A stretch of 64,000 nt of DNA from Flavobacterium psychrotolerans (GCF_003097635.1 NZ_QCZI01000011.1:1-64000), one strand, 5' to 3'. Numbered from the stretch's first letter, positions 1-8,822 are shown. Numbers and translations: made by a program. The notes: generated from the sequence alone by a model not told the origin.

Positions 1-41
1 TAAATGTATAATCATACTTGACTTTTCTTTCCATAAAAATA

Positions 42-70
42 CCCCCAAATAGTGTCTAACTTTTTGGGGG
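42..70 (-). terminator. Hairpin downstream of the YeeE-like pair
   Basis: An 8-bp perfect stem (CCCCCAAA at 42-49, TTTGGGGG at 63-70) with a 13-base loop lies 50 bases beyond the stop of the leftward YeeE-like gene. A short T-rich stretch follows on the minus strand. It is a plausible intrinsic terminator, though the loop is long. Confidence 0.5.
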
Positions 71-119
71 CAGTCTATAATTCGGGATTTTTTAGCTTCT
101 ATTTGTATTTATTAAAACG

Positions 120-533
120 TCAGTGTGGTAATTTGTCCTTTATTATTCCGTAAATAAAAGTCCCTAAAAGCGCTCCCAAAAGAACAAAAATTACAGGAAG
201 AAATCCGGCACCCAGCAGAATAAAAATTGGCCCAGGGCAAGAACCAACTAATGCCCAACCCAATCCGAAAAACAATCCGCCAATCCAATATCGAACAGAA
301 CCTTCTTCTTTGTCAGCAACCTGAAAAAATTCCCCTTTGCTGTTTTTAAGTTGAGCCCTTTTTATTATTTGCAATCCAATAATCCCCGTTGTAATGGCAA
401 CCATGATGATTCCAAACATGTGAAAGGATTGAAATTGAAACATCTCGTAAATTCGATACCAAGAAACGGCTTCGGATTTTGTCAATACAATCCCGAAAAC
501 AAATCCAACAAATACATATTTTAATAAATTCAT
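120..533 (-). CDS. YeeE/YedE-type sulfur permease, second half (DUF6691-like)
   Basis: Encodes a 137-residue inner-membrane protein with about four hydrophobic segments and a GSCPGP motif around residue 99. This matches the short YeeE/YedE-family half proteins thought to take up thiosulfate or related sulfur compounds through conserved cysteines. It starts two bases after the stop of the 185-residue partner at 536-1093, so the two are almost certainly co-translated as the halves of one split permease. The substrate is inferred from the family. Confidence 0.8.
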   Translation of the reverse strand: MNLLKYVFVGFVFGIVLTKSEAVSWYRIYEMFQFQSFHMFGIIMVAITTGIIGLQIIKRAQLKNSKGEFFQVADKEEGSVRYWIGGLFFGLGWALVGSCPGPIFILLGAGFLPVIFVLLGALLGTFIYGIIKDKLPH

Positions 534-535
534 TT

Positions 536-1093
536 TTAGAAAATTAGAGGTAAAATAAAATGAGACATTATTAATCCGCCAACAAAAAAACCGATAACTG
601 CTTTTAATGACTGTATTTGCAAATTACTCAGGCCTGCAATTGCATGACCAGAAGTACATCCGCCGGCATAGCGTGAACCAAAACCTATTAGGATCCCTCC
701 AACAATTAGTATGAATATCATTTTTGGAGATTGAAACACATCACTACTAAACAAGGCATTGGGTAATAATTTTCCGTTTGGCTCATCTATTCCCATACTG
801 GCCAATTGTTCAATCGTTTTTGGATTGATCTCTACATTCGAAGCATCACTCATATAATGTACAGCCACAAAACCGCCAAGCATAGCGCCAATAACAACAG
901 CTAAATTCCAACGTTGCGATTTCCAATCAAACTTAAAAAAATCTGAAAATTTACCAGCTCCAGCAATCGTACAAAGCGTACGAAGGTTTGATGACATGCC
1001 AAATACCTTTCCAAAATAATTTAGGGTTAGCATGATTGTTGCGATTAAAAAACCGGAAACATACCAAGGCCAAGTATGAAATATAAAATCCAT
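536..1093 (-). CDS. YeeE/YedE-type sulfur permease, first half
   Basis: A 185-residue membrane protein with a hydrophobic N-terminus and several later membrane segments. The motif GGCTSGH around residues 144-150 is the cysteine signature of YeeE/YedE transport proteins; another cysteine sits at residue 41 before a TIAGAGK motif. It is the first gene of a leftward pair with the DUF6691-like half. The family carries thiosulfate-type sulfur compounds in characterised members; in Bacteroidota the pair often accompanies sulfur-carrier enzymes, but none is visible on this side. A -7 element lies at 1114-1121. Confidence 0.82.
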   Translation of the reverse strand: MDFIFHTWPWYVSGFLIATIMLTLNYFGKVFGMSSNLRTLCTIAGAGKFSDFFKFDWKSQRWNLAVVIGAMLGGFVAVHYMSDASNVEINPKTIEQLASMGIDEPNGKLLPNALFSSDVFQSPKMIFILIVGGILIGFGSRYAGGCTSGHAIAGLSNLQIQSLKAVIGFFVGGLIMSHFILPLIF

Positions 1094-1113
1094 AGCGCGT
1101 TTATTTATTTTTG

Positions 1114-1121
1114 CAAAAATA
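1114..1121 (-). promoter_or_regulatory. -7 element of the YeeE-like pair
   Basis: TATTTTTG on the minus strand matches the Bacteroidota TAnnTTTG element and lies 20 bases upstream of the start codon at 1093. No TTG at the usual upstream distance was seen. Confidence 0.5.
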
Positions 1122-1172
1122 ACAATTTGTTTGATTTTATCTTCTAAAGATACAGGTTTTAAAATAAACGAG

Positions 1173-1180
1173 TACTTTTG
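1173..1180 (+). promoter_or_regulatory. -7 element upstream of the DUF4199-like gene
   Basis: TACTTTTG matches TAnnTTTG and lies 24 bases before the ATG at 1205. It forms a divergent promoter region with the YeeE pair. Confidence 0.5.
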
Positions 1181-1204
1181 AATAGAATTTAAACCTTATA
1201 ATGA

Positions 1205-1693
1205 ATGAAAAAAATTGCAATTGAAATAAAATGGGCTATTTTCTTTAGTATAGCAACACTTGTATGGATGATTATAGAAAATTCAGTTGGTTTGCATGAT
1301 GTGAACATAGCCAAACAGCCCATTTATACTAATTTATTTGCCCTAATTGCAATTGCGATATACGCATTGGCATTAAGAGAAAAAAAATACTTGTTTTTTA
1401 AAGGAAACATGACTTGGAAACAAGGTTTTTTGTCGGGAGTAGTTCTTTCTGTTGTGGTAAGCACATTAAGCCCTTTGGTTCAATACATCACTTACACCTA
1501 TATTTCACCTAATTTTTTTACTAACATTATTAAATATGCCGTTGGACATAAAATACAAACCCAAGTGCAAGCCGAAGCTTATTTTTCATTAAAAAGCTAT
1601 ATCCTTCAAGGAATATTTGGAGGACTGTCAATGGGTGTAATCACTGCCTCAATTGTTGCTTTATTTTTGAAAACTAAAAATAATAAAATCTGA
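1205..1693 (+). CDS. DUF4199-like integral membrane protein
   Basis: A 162-residue protein with four hydrophobic segments (about residues 9-27, 42-57, 74-93 and 130-152), fitting the DUF4199 family of small Bacteroidota membrane proteins of unknown function. The motif WKQGFLSG before the third segment is typical of what I recall for the family. It is followed after two bases by a small lipoprotein gene, so the two are probably one transcript. No biochemical role can be assigned. Confidence 0.7.
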   Translation: MKKIAIEIKWAIFFSIATLVWMIIENSVGLHDVNIAKQPIYTNLFALIAIAIYALALREKKYLFFKGNMTWKQGFLSGVVLSVVVSTLSPLVQYITYTYISPNFFTNIIKYAVGHKIQTQVQAEAYFSLKSYILQGIFGGLSMGVITASIVALFLKTKNNKI

Positions 1694-1695
1694 AA

Positions 1696-2145
1696 ATGAA
1701 AAACTGTATCGCTTCCCTAATTGTGTTGATTCTAACAAGTTCTTGTGTAAGCACAAAATCGACTTTGAAAAATGTGGATGATAATGCACCCGTACTTAAA
1801 TTGACTACTAATAACACTTTCGTAATAAACCAATATAGTAAAGATGTGAAATACGGATATGATAAAGATTATCCCATCAATGTATTCTTTAGAAACACTA
1901 AAGAGATTGACGCCAATCAACAGCGTTTTCTTAATGCCTTGGCTGGTCCAAAAGGAGAAAAAATAACCTATAAAAAAACAGAAAGCTGTTGTCCCTTCCC
2001 TACCAAAAAGAGTGAAATGGGTGCTGGTTTTCTAGACGTATATGAAATCTCATGGGAAGGACAAAAAACACCAATAAAACTGTATCTAAATATTTATGAA
2101 AAAGGAATTTTAATGGTTCCTCTAGGACTGAGTTTAAAAAAATAA
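1696..2145 (+). CDS. Small lipoprotein of unknown function
   Basis: A 149-residue protein with a lipoprotein signal (hydrophobic run then SSC at residues 15-17). The body contains a paired-cysteine CCPFP motif around residue 98. Similar small proteins next to kdsA in Flavobacterium are, as I recall, sometimes labelled KDO-8-phosphate aldolase by neighbourhood; nothing in this sequence supports that activity. It lies two bases after the DUF4199-like gene and 155 bases before kdsA. Role unknown; probably periplasmic and membrane anchored. Confidence 0.7.
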   Translation: MKNCIASLIVLILTSSCVSTKSTLKNVDDNAPVLKLTTNNTFVINQYSKDVKYGYDKDYPINVFFRNTKEIDANQQRFLNALAGPKGEKITYKKTESCCPFPTKKSEMGAGFLDVYEISWEGQKTPIKLYLNIYEKGILMVPLGLSLKK

Positions 2146-2273
2146 TTACAAAGAAAAATAATGATTTTGATTTAACATATTTAAAAAAAATTAATAAATC
2201 AACATCAGATTGATACGTTTTATCTTCTTTTGTTAAAATTAAAATCCCCAAATTAAAATACAGAAATCATAAC

Positions 2274-2281
2274 TACATTTG
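2274..2281 (+). promoter_or_regulatory. -7 element of kdsA
   Basis: TACATTTG, an exact TAnnTTTG match, ends 19 bases before the kdsA ATG at 2301. Confidence 0.55.
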
Positions 2282-2300
2282 CATCATCAAAAAAACAACT

Positions 2301-3119
2301 ATGAACTTACTGCACATTCCTCAAATTAAGCATACCGATAGTGGCAATTTTTTCCTTCTCGCTGGACCTTGCGCCATTGAAGGTGAAGAAATGGCAATGC
2401 GCATCGCCGAAAAATTAGTTGCCATAACCGATAAATTACAGATTCCTTATGTTTTCAAAGGCTCCTTCAAAAAAGCCAACCGCTCTAGAATTGACAGCTT
2501 TTCCGGAATTGGAGATGAAAAAGCCTTGAAAATCCTTAGAAAAGTTTCTGAAACATTTGGGGTGCCTACAGTAACCGACATACACACTAATGAGGACGCA
2601 GTTATGGCTGCACAATATGTAGACGTGTTGCAAATCCCTGCTTTTCTGGTTCGCCAAACCGATTTAGTTATGGCAGCTGCCAACACTGGAAAAGTGGTAA
2701 ACTTGAAAAAAGGACAATTCATGAGTCCGGAAAGCATGAAGCATGCCGTACAAAAAGTATTAGATTGCAATAATCCAAACGTAATGGTCACTGATAGAGG
2801 AACTATGTTTGGCTACCAAGACATGATCGTCGATTTTAGGGGAATTCCAACCATGCAACAGTACGCAACAACAGTTCTTGATGTGACGCATTCCTTGCAA
2901 CAACCCAATCAAACTGTTGGTGTTACAGGCGGAAGACCTGATATGATTGAAACCGTTGCCAGAGCGGGAATTGCCGTTGGAGTTGACGGTATTTTCATCG
3001 AAACCCATTTTGATCCAGCTAATGCAAAAAGTGATGGTGCAAATATGCTACATTTAGACCTTTTTGAAGGTTTAATGACCCGATTAGTGGCCATTAGACA
3101 ATCCATAAATCAATTTTAA
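2301..3119 (+). CDS. kdsA: 3-deoxy-D-manno-octulosonate 8-phosphate synthase
   Basis: Condenses phosphoenolpyruvate with arabinose 5-phosphate to give KDO-8-phosphate, the committed step to the KDO of lipopolysaccharide; cytosolic. The 272-residue length is normal. Visible family motifs include LAGPCAIEG near residue 20, FKGSFKKANRSR near residue 52, DRGTMFGYQD near 165 and the C-terminal IETHFDPANAKSDG. The Asn in KKANRS is the usual mark of the non-metal class of KdsA. It has its own -7 element, so it need not depend on the upstream lipoprotein gene. Confidence 0.96.
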   Translation: MNLLHIPQIKHTDSGNFFLLAGPCAIEGEEMAMRIAEKLVAITDKLQIPYVFKGSFKKANRSRIDSFSGIGDEKALKILRKVSETFGVPTVTDIHTNEDAVMAAQYVDVLQIPAFLVRQTDLVMAAANTGKVVNLKKGQFMSPESMKHAVQKVLDCNNPNVMVTDRGTMFGYQDMIVDFRGIPTMQQYATTVLDVTHSLQQPNQTVGVTGGRPDMIETVARAGIAVGVDGIFIETHFDPANAKSDGANMLHLDLFEGLMTRLVAIRQSINQF

Positions 3120-3231
3120 TAATTTTAAAAATCAATAATTATGAAAAAGTAAAATTTGACTACCTTTTTTGATAAATAGAAACTATTATTTGGTTTCAAA
3201 AAAAATACAACAACAAAATATCACAAAATAA

Positions 3232-4077
3232 TTGAAAAATTTAAATTTAAATTTTTTAGTGCTTTTCATTGCTCTGTCCCTACAAACATTCGCTCAAGAA
3301 CAAATTAATGCACAAAAAAAATATACGGCAAATAATAAAGGAAAATTCTTTATTTCATGGGGAGGAAATAGAGATAGTTATACTAAATCTGATGTGACTT
3401 TTCGAGGTGAAAATTATAATTTCACCTTAGAAAATTTAGAAGCACATGACAAACCTAAAGGTTGGCATATTGATTATATAAATCCTAGCAGAATGACTAT
3501 CCCTCAAACCAATTTTAGAATGGGCTATTTCATTAATGACCACTATAGTATTGCTTTGGCTTTAGATCACATGAAATATGTAATGACTCAAAACCAAACG
3601 GCGAATATGACCGGTACAATTTCCGGAAATTCTCCGTTTAATGGCACTTACAACGACACGCCTACCGTTATGACAGAAGCGTTCTTAATGTATGAACATA
3701 CAGATGGATTGAATTATGTAAATACCGAATTTTCAAGACACGATGACATTTCTTCCATATTTAAGATTAAGAATACAGACAAGATTCAAATTAATTTAAC
3801 TGAAGGCGCTGGTTTTGGCTTGTTATATCCCAAAACGAATACGACTCTTATGGGCAAGGAACGTCATGATGATTTTCATGTTTCAGGCTATGGAGCATCA
3901 TTGAAAACAGGATTAAATATCACTTTTTTAAAGTACTTTTATATTCAAGGTGAACTAAAAGGAGGCTATATTAACATGCAAGATATTCGAACAACTAAAA
4001 GCACCAAAGATAGTGCATTTCAAGATTTTTTCTTTTTTCAAAAAATTATAGAACTTGGCGGTATTTTTAGAATATAA
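3232..4077 (+). CDS. Outer-membrane beta-barrel protein, unknown substrate
   Basis: A 281-residue protein whose N-terminus is a cleavable signal peptide ending near TFAQ (residue 21). The start is TTG: it is the only start codon that includes the whole signal peptide, since the next methionine is about 80 residues further on. The mature part has alternating hydrophobic strands, many Tyr, Asn and Gly, and ends IIELGGIFRI, consistent with an outer-membrane barrel closing strand. It stands alone between kdsA and the superoxide dismutase gene. No specific family recognised. Confidence 0.7.
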   Translation: MKNLNLNFLVLFIALSLQTFAQEQINAQKKYTANNKGKFFISWGGNRDSYTKSDVTFRGENYNFTLENLEAHDKPKGWHIDYINPSRMTIPQTNFRMGYFINDHYSIALALDHMKYVMTQNQTANMTGTISGNSPFNGTYNDTPTVMTEAFLMYEHTDGLNYVNTEFSRHDDISSIFKIKNTDKIQINLTEGAGFGLLYPKTNTTLMGKERHDDFHVSGYGASLKTGLNITFLKYFYIQGELKGGYINMQDIRTTKSTKDSAFQDFFFFQKIIELGGIFRI

Positions 4078-4133
4078 AATCGAATACAGTATAAAATATT
4101 GAACTAAAAGACTAAAATTAATTTTTTAAAAGC

Positions 4134-4141
4134 TATTTTTG
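4134..4141 (+). promoter_or_regulatory. -7 element of the lipoprotein superoxide dismutase gene
   Basis: TATTTTTG matches TAnnTTTG and ends 28 bases before the ATG at 4170. Confidence 0.5.
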
Positions 4142-4169
4142 ATTCATCTCGAAATAGAAATTATTACAT

Positions 4170-4937
4170 ATGAAAAAAAGGCATTTATTTATCTTAGGGA
4201 CCATTGCGATTATGATGGTTTCATGCAACAATAAAAAAATGACCGAGGTGGTTGAAGTGCCACTTCCTGCTGCCGAGGAGAAAATGACTTTAGGAAATCC
4301 TGAAGATGTAAAAGCAGAGAAAGGAGTATTTGAAATGGTGAAATTGCCATATTCCTATGATGCGCTTGCTCCCAATATTGATGCCATGACAATGGAAATC
4401 CATTATTCAAAACATTATTTAACCTACACCAATAATTTGAATAAAACCGTTGCAGGAACAGAATTTGAAACTTTACCAATTGAGGAAATACTAAAAAAAT
4501 TAGACCCCAACAATTCCGATTTAAGAAATAATGCTGGTGGATATTACAATCACAACTCCTTTTGGGAAAGTATGGCGCCAAAAGCTGGAGGGGAACCCAA
4601 AGACACTTTGGCTACTGCTATAGCAAGAGATTTTGGTTCTTTTGATAATTTTAAAATACAATTTGAAGAGACTGCCACTAAACAATTTGGTTCTGGTTGG
4701 GCATGGTTGATTGCGGATAAAGACGGAAAATTACAAGTAACAAGTACATCAAACCAAGACAATCCACTAATGCAGAATGCTTTAATAAAAGGCACTCCTA
4801 TTTTGGCTTTAGATCTTTGGGAACATTCTTATTATCTGAATTACCAATACAAACGCAAAAAATATATTGATGCTTTTTTTAACGTCATCAATTGGAAAAA
4901 AGTAGAAGAAAAATATGAGGAAGCGATAAAAAAATAG
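4170..4937 (+). CDS. Fe/Mn superoxide dismutase with lipoprotein signal
   Basis: Converts superoxide to oxygen and hydrogen peroxide. The SOD domain runs from about residue 56 to the end. The four metal ligands are in place: His78 in IHYSKH, His128 in YNHNSFW, Asp215 and His219 in DLWEHSYY. The unusual part is the front: a hydrophobic segment followed by MVSC, with Cys19 as the predicted lipidation site, then a roughly 35-residue linker. The enzyme is therefore predicted to be anchored in a membrane facing the periplasm or outside, not in the cytosol. Fe or Mn preference cannot be read safely. Confidence 0.92.
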   Translation: MKKRHLFILGTIAIMMVSCNNKKMTEVVEVPLPAAEEKMTLGNPEDVKAEKGVFEMVKLPYSYDALAPNIDAMTMEIHYSKHYLTYTNNLNKTVAGTEFETLPIEEILKKLDPNNSDLRNNAGGYYNHNSFWESMAPKAGGEPKDTLATAIARDFGSFDNFKIQFEETATKQFGSGWAWLIADKDGKLQVTSTSNQDNPLMQNALIKGTPILALDLWEHSYYLNYQYKRKKYIDAFFNVINWKKVEEKYEEAIKK

Positions 4938-5055
4938 AGTTAAAAATCTTTGTCGCCCCAATTTATTGGACAATGCTTAATTATAAAATTTAGGCTATAA
5001 TTACAAAATAATCATAAATTTATTGCTCCTTTAAAATGTTCTTAATCGCTTTAAT

Positions 5056-5063
5056 TACTTTTG
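5056..5063 (+). promoter_or_regulatory. -7 element of the ClC-HPP operon
   Basis: TACTTTTG matches TAnnTTTG and ends 19 bases before the ATG at 5083. Confidence 0.5.
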
Positions 5064-5082
5064 TGATTCAAAGCTCACACAG

Positions 5083-6363
5083 ATGAATGATATTCTACGA
5101 ATTAAAAAAAACATTCGATTTATTGCCTTTCAAAAATTAATTCTTGCTTCGCTCTTAATTGGTTTTCTATCGGCGTTTCTAGCCATTTCTCTAAAACGGA
5201 TGACCGAATATTACGAAACTATTTTTTTTTGTCAAGCCAATAATCATCCCATTTATTTTTTTATTTTTCCATTTTTTGGATTATCGGTAATCTATTTTCT
5301 TCGACTTTATTTGTTTAATAAAAATGAAAATAAAGGCATCAAAGAAATATTTGAAAGCACCAATTCAAAATCAAAAATTTTACCCCTATATAAAATTCCA
5401 TCCCATTACATCAACGGGCTGCTTACGGTAATCTTTGGGGGCTCAACAGGAATTGAAGTTTCTACCGTTGTTGCCTCTGCAACTATTGGCTCGGTTGCCC
5501 AACAAAAAGAAAATGTATTTCGAAAATATAAAGTCGAATTGATATCTGCAGGGGTTGCGGCAGGAGTCACTGCATTGTTTTGCAGCCCAATTGCAGGAAT
5601 TTTATTTTCATTAGAGGTAATTTCTAAAAAAGCGACTAAATCATTTTTTCTAACCACAATTCTGGCAGTTTCAATAGCTTCGGGATTGTTATTCCTTTTA
5701 AATGAACCGCCATTATTTGCTATAAACATTACGACTTGGCACGTTTATGCCATCCCTTATTTTGTGCTTCTTGGAATTTTATCTGGAATACATTCTGTGT
5801 ATCTTACCAAATGCGTGTTGTTTTTTAAAGCTACATTTTCAAAAATAAAAATTCAATATTATAAAATAATTATTGGTGTCGGCATTATCAGCCTTTCCTT
5901 GTTTCTATTTCCAGAATTGTATGGGGATGGATATCGTGCCATTAAAACGATTCTGTTTTCTTCAAAAGAAATTCCGCTAACACTCCCATTAGCAATCACT
6001 TTGATTGGAATTCTATTTTTAAAACCTATCGTGACTTCAGCAACACTGGCCTCGGGCGGTGATGGGGGTGTTTTTGCTCCAAGTTTGTTTATTGGTGCAT
6101 TTTTAGGCTTTCTGATGGCAATGGTTTTGAATACTTTTTTTAATACTAATGTTATTCCCGTAAACTTTATGGTTATTGGCATGGCTGCTATGTTAAGTGC
6201 CAGCATACATGCGCCTTTTACAGCACTTTTTTTAGTGTGTGGAATTATAAATGATTACACTTTATTTTTCCCTATATTGGTAATCTGTTTAATTTCGAAA
6301 TACACAGCAAAAATGATTTATCCTTTTACAGTCTATACCTTCTCTCCTACTCCATCAAAATAA
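5083..6363 (+). CDS. ClC-family chloride channel or proton antiporter
   Basis: A 426-residue membrane protein of the ClC fold, moving chloride or another anion, in many bacteria in exchange for protons. The family motifs are readable: GGSTGIEVST around residues 119-128, where the family usually has G-K/R-E-G-P, and GGDGGVFAPSLFIGA around residues 325-339, the GxFxP motif. The gating glutamate is kept but its neighbours are Ile, Val and Ser. There are no C-terminal CBS domains. The HPP-family gene follows after 10 bases, so they form one operon. Confidence 0.88.
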   Translation: MNDILRIKKNIRFIAFQKLILASLLIGFLSAFLAISLKRMTEYYETIFFCQANNHPIYFFIFPFFGLSVIYFLRLYLFNKNENKGIKEIFESTNSKSKILPLYKIPSHYINGLLTVIFGGSTGIEVSTVVASATIGSVAQQKENVFRKYKVELISAGVAAGVTALFCSPIAGILFSLEVISKKATKSFFLTTILAVSIASGLLFLLNEPPLFAINITTWHVYAIPYFVLLGILSGIHSVYLTKCVLFFKATFSKIKIQYYKIIIGVGIISLSLFLFPELYGDGYRAIKTILFSSKEIPLTLPLAITLIGILFLKPIVTSATLASGGDGGVFAPSLFIGAFLGFLMAMVLNTFFNTNVIPVNFMVIGMAAMLSASIHAPFTALFLVCGIINDYTLFFPILVICLISKYTAKMIYPFTVYTFSPTPSK

Positions 6364-6373
6364 GAAATAGAAC

Positions 6374-6982
6374 ATGCCAATTCAGAAAATAAAACGAGGT
6401 TATCGCAAAACCAAATATATTCTCTACAAGGAAACTTTAATTGATTATAAAGAACATTTTTGGGCTTTTTTAGGATCATTCGTTGGTATTGGACTTATTG
6501 CTTACATTCAATCTAAAACCTTTCTCCATTCTGATTTGGTTTTCTTAATTGGTTCTTTTGGCGCTTCAAGCGTTTTGATATATGGCATTATTCAAAGTCC
6601 ATTGGCCCAACCTAGAAATCTGGTTGGAGGACATCTTGTTTCTGCAATTGTTGGAGTTACTGTAGCTAAATTTGCACCAAATGTTTTATGGATTACCGCA
6701 CCTCTTGCCGTTTCGTTATCTATTGTTTTGATGCAAATAACTAAAACATTACACCCACCTGGCGGAGCCACTGCTTTAATTGCCATTATAGGTTCTCCAA
6801 AAATTAAAATTATAGGCTATTGGTATGTTCTTTATCCTGTGTTGAGCGGTGCACTCATTCTACTTGCTGTAGCCTTAATTTTTAATAATGTGACCGCAAA
6901 TAGACACTATCCAAATCATAAAAAATACCATAAAATTAGAAACCGAATTCATGGTGTCTTCAATAAAAATGTCATCCCATAA
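6374..6982 (+). CDS. HPP-family membrane protein
   Basis: A 202-residue protein with four membrane segments between about residues 32 and 175 and the motif HPPGGATAL around residues 130-138, the signature that names the HPP family. HPP proteins of cyanobacteria and plant plastids have been linked to nitrite transport; function in Bacteroidota is unproven. The gene lies 10 bases after the ClC-like gene, so a joint role in anion movement is a reasonable inference. The N- and C-terminal tails are basic and probably cytoplasmic. Confidence 0.85.
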   Translation: MPIQKIKRGYRKTKYILYKETLIDYKEHFWAFLGSFVGIGLIAYIQSKTFLHSDLVFLIGSFGASSVLIYGIIQSPLAQPRNLVGGHLVSAIVGVTVAKFAPNVLWITAPLAVSLSIVLMQITKTLHPPGGATALIAIIGSPKIKIIGYWYVLYPVLSGALILLAVALIFNNVTANRHYPNHKKYHKIRNRIHGVFNKNVIP

Positions 6983-7038
6983 ATAATTTTTATATATTTT
7001 GTTAATTACTTTTTAATTCAAAAACGGAATATAAATTT

Positions 7039-7046
7039 TATCTTTG
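7039..7046 (+). promoter_or_regulatory. -7 element of the pRiA4b ORF-3-like gene
   Basis: TATCTTTG matches TAnnTTTG and ends 23 bases before the ATG at 7070. Confidence 0.55.
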
Positions 7047-7069
7047 GCCTTTCAATAAATAAAACGATT

Positions 7070-7609
7070 ATGGTTTATAAATTCAGAGTAATTCTCGATG
7101 CCGAAGATGATGTATTTCGAGATATTGCCATACTAGAGGAGGATACTTTAGAAGATTTGCACAATGCCATCGTAAATGCCTTTGGCTTTGACGGTTTAGA
7201 AATTGCTTCATTTTATACCTGTGACAATCAATGGAATCAGGAAGATGAAATTTCGCTTTTTGATACGGGAGACGTTATTGGAGAACAAAAAATAATGAAC
7301 GATTATCCCTTATCCGAAATACTAGACAAGGAAAATACTAAAATAATTTATGTTTACGATTTTCTGAATATGTGGACTTTTCTTGTAGAATTGGCCGCAA
7401 TTGAGGAACTAACTTTAGGAAACATTTATCCGGAAACTCTTTTTTCACATGGCGAAATGCCAAATGATGCCCCCGAAAAAGATTTTGAAGCCGATATGAA
7501 AGATGATATTTATGGCGAATTCGAAGATGATTTTGATGAAGATGACCTAGACATGCTTGATGGCGGAGAGAACTTTGAAGATTATGGGTTTGAGGAAAAT
7601 TGGAATTAG
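7070..7609 (+). CDS. Plasmid pRiA4b ORF-3-like protein
   Basis: A 179-residue acidic protein. The first half resembles the pRiA4b ORF-3 / IS1096 TnpR-like family: a strand-rich start (YKFRVILD), then LEDLHNAIVNAFGFDG around residues 27-42. The last 40 residues are dominated by Asp and Glu. Despite the family name there is no transposase or inverted repeat nearby, so I regard it as a resident chromosomal gene. Function unknown. A strong hairpin at 7636-7680 ends the transcript. Confidence 0.75.
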   Translation: MVYKFRVILDAEDDVFRDIAILEEDTLEDLHNAIVNAFGFDGLEIASFYTCDNQWNQEDEISLFDTGDVIGEQKIMNDYPLSEILDKENTKIIYVYDFLNMWTFLVELAAIEELTLGNIYPETLFSHGEMPNDAPEKDFEADMKDDIYGEFEDDFDEDDLDMLDGGENFEDYGFEENWN

Positions 7610-7635
7610 AGAATAGAGTAAAGAAACAAGAAATT

Positions 7636-7684
7636 AGAACCAAGATTGGAGACTTTCAAACTGTCTTTTATCTTGGTTCTTTCT
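7636..7684 (+). terminator. Intrinsic terminator after the pRiA4b-like gene
   Basis: An 11-bp perfect outer stem, AGAACCAAGAT at 7636-7646 with its complement at 7670-7680, with an inner GAC/GTC pairing. It is followed by TTCTT. Confidence 0.7.
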
Positions 7685-7710
7685 TCTAAATAAAAAATAA
7701 AAAAAGCAAA

Positions 7711-8769
7711 ATGATCAATTTATACAATACCCACATAGAAACGCTTTCCATACATAGAGTTGGAAACAAAAGTAGAAACGAACCTATTTTTTTATCGGAA
7801 CAACCCTATTCGCTAAATGACGAAATTGTGCCTTTGATGAAGGAATATTTCTTTAAACCTTTTCGTGAAAAAGAAGAAAATTATTTTCAATTTGCTCATG
7901 AAGTCGATTTGGATTATAATGATATGTTCAAATATGCCACTGAAATTTTTGAAAATCCGAGCAAGTTGCATGAAATTTCCAAACAAATAACAACCCATTT
8001 GTTCGAGCAATCCAATCATCCGCATATTAAAAACGGAGAAGTTTATGTGACCTATTTGACCAATTTAAATATCGACAATAATGTGGTGGATGCAATTGGT
8101 ATTTTTAAAAGTGAATTGCAATCGGACTTTTTACAGTTTGAGGAAAAAGGAACAACGCTGGAAATGATTTTACAACATGGTATTAACCTCAACAAACTCG
8201 ATAAAGGGTGCTTGATCTTTAACCACAAAAAAGAAGAAGGATACAAAATCCTGACCGTTGACAGCAACCGCTATGATGCAAGATACTGGCTTGAACATTT
8301 CCTTTCGGTAGATGCTTTTGAGGATGAAAATTTCATTACCAAAAAATACTTAAAATTCTGTCAAGGATTTGCAAAAGATGTTGTTTTTCCTGCCGAAGAC
8401 AAGAAGGAAGAGGTGATGTTCATGAATCGTTCCGTGAATTATTTTGCTAAAAATGACCAGTTTGAAGAAACTAATTTCTTGAATGAAGTTTTAGACAACC
8501 CCGACTTAATTCCGGAATTTAAGAACTACAAAGTTGACAAAGGCGAAAAATACAGTATTGAGGATGTAACGAGTTTTCCAATTGCCAATGCTGCAGTTTC
8601 AGATGCAAGAAAATCAATCAAAAACGTAATTAATCTCGATACACATATTCAAATAAAAATGGATTTTATCAATCCCGAAAGTGCCGAAAAATATGTAGAA
8701 AAAGGTTGGGACGAAGAAAAACAAATGTATTATTATTTGGTTTATTTCAATAAGGAGCAAAAAAGTTAA
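7711..8769 (+). CDS. Nucleoid-associated protein, NdpA/YejK family
   Basis: A 352-residue soluble protein matching the 37-kDa nucleoid-associated protein family of Bacteroidota. Diagnostic pieces are the N-terminal LSIHRVGNKSRNE, the central VTYLTNLNIDNNVVDAIGIFKSE and RYDARYWLEHFLSVDAFED, and the MNRSVNYF stretch near residue 240. E. coli YejK associates with the nucleoid; the molecular role is still unclear. The gene stands alone with terminators on both sides. Confidence 0.85.
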   Translation: MINLYNTHIETLSIHRVGNKSRNEPIFLSEQPYSLNDEIVPLMKEYFFKPFREKEENYFQFAHEVDLDYNDMFKYATEIFENPSKLHEISKQITTHLFEQSNHPHIKNGEVYVTYLTNLNIDNNVVDAIGIFKSELQSDFLQFEEKGTTLEMILQHGINLNKLDKGCLIFNHKKEEGYKILTVDSNRYDARYWLEHFLSVDAFEDENFITKKYLKFCQGFAKDVVFPAEDKKEEVMFMNRSVNYFAKNDQFEETNFLNEVLDNPDLIPEFKNYKVDKGEKYSIEDVTSFPIANAAVSDARKSIKNVINLDTHIQIKMDFINPESAEKYVEKGWDEEKQMYYYLVYFNKEQKS

Positions 8770-8784
8770 CAAAAAAATATAATT

Positions 8785-8822
8785 AAAAAATGCGTTTTGA
8801 AAGTATCAAAACGCATTTTTTT
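8785..8822. terminator. Bidirectional terminator between convergent genes
   Basis: A long perfect stem (ATGCGTTTTGA ending at 8800, complement beginning at 8806) with a five-base loop, flanked by A and T runs so that it can work on both strands. It separates the nucleoid protein gene from the leftward gene at 8843. Confidence 0.85.

Noticed and set aside
7070..7609. A transposon, suggested by the IS1096-related family name of this protein
   Set aside because: No transposase, inverted repeats or target duplication nearby; the protein family is widespread as a resident gene.
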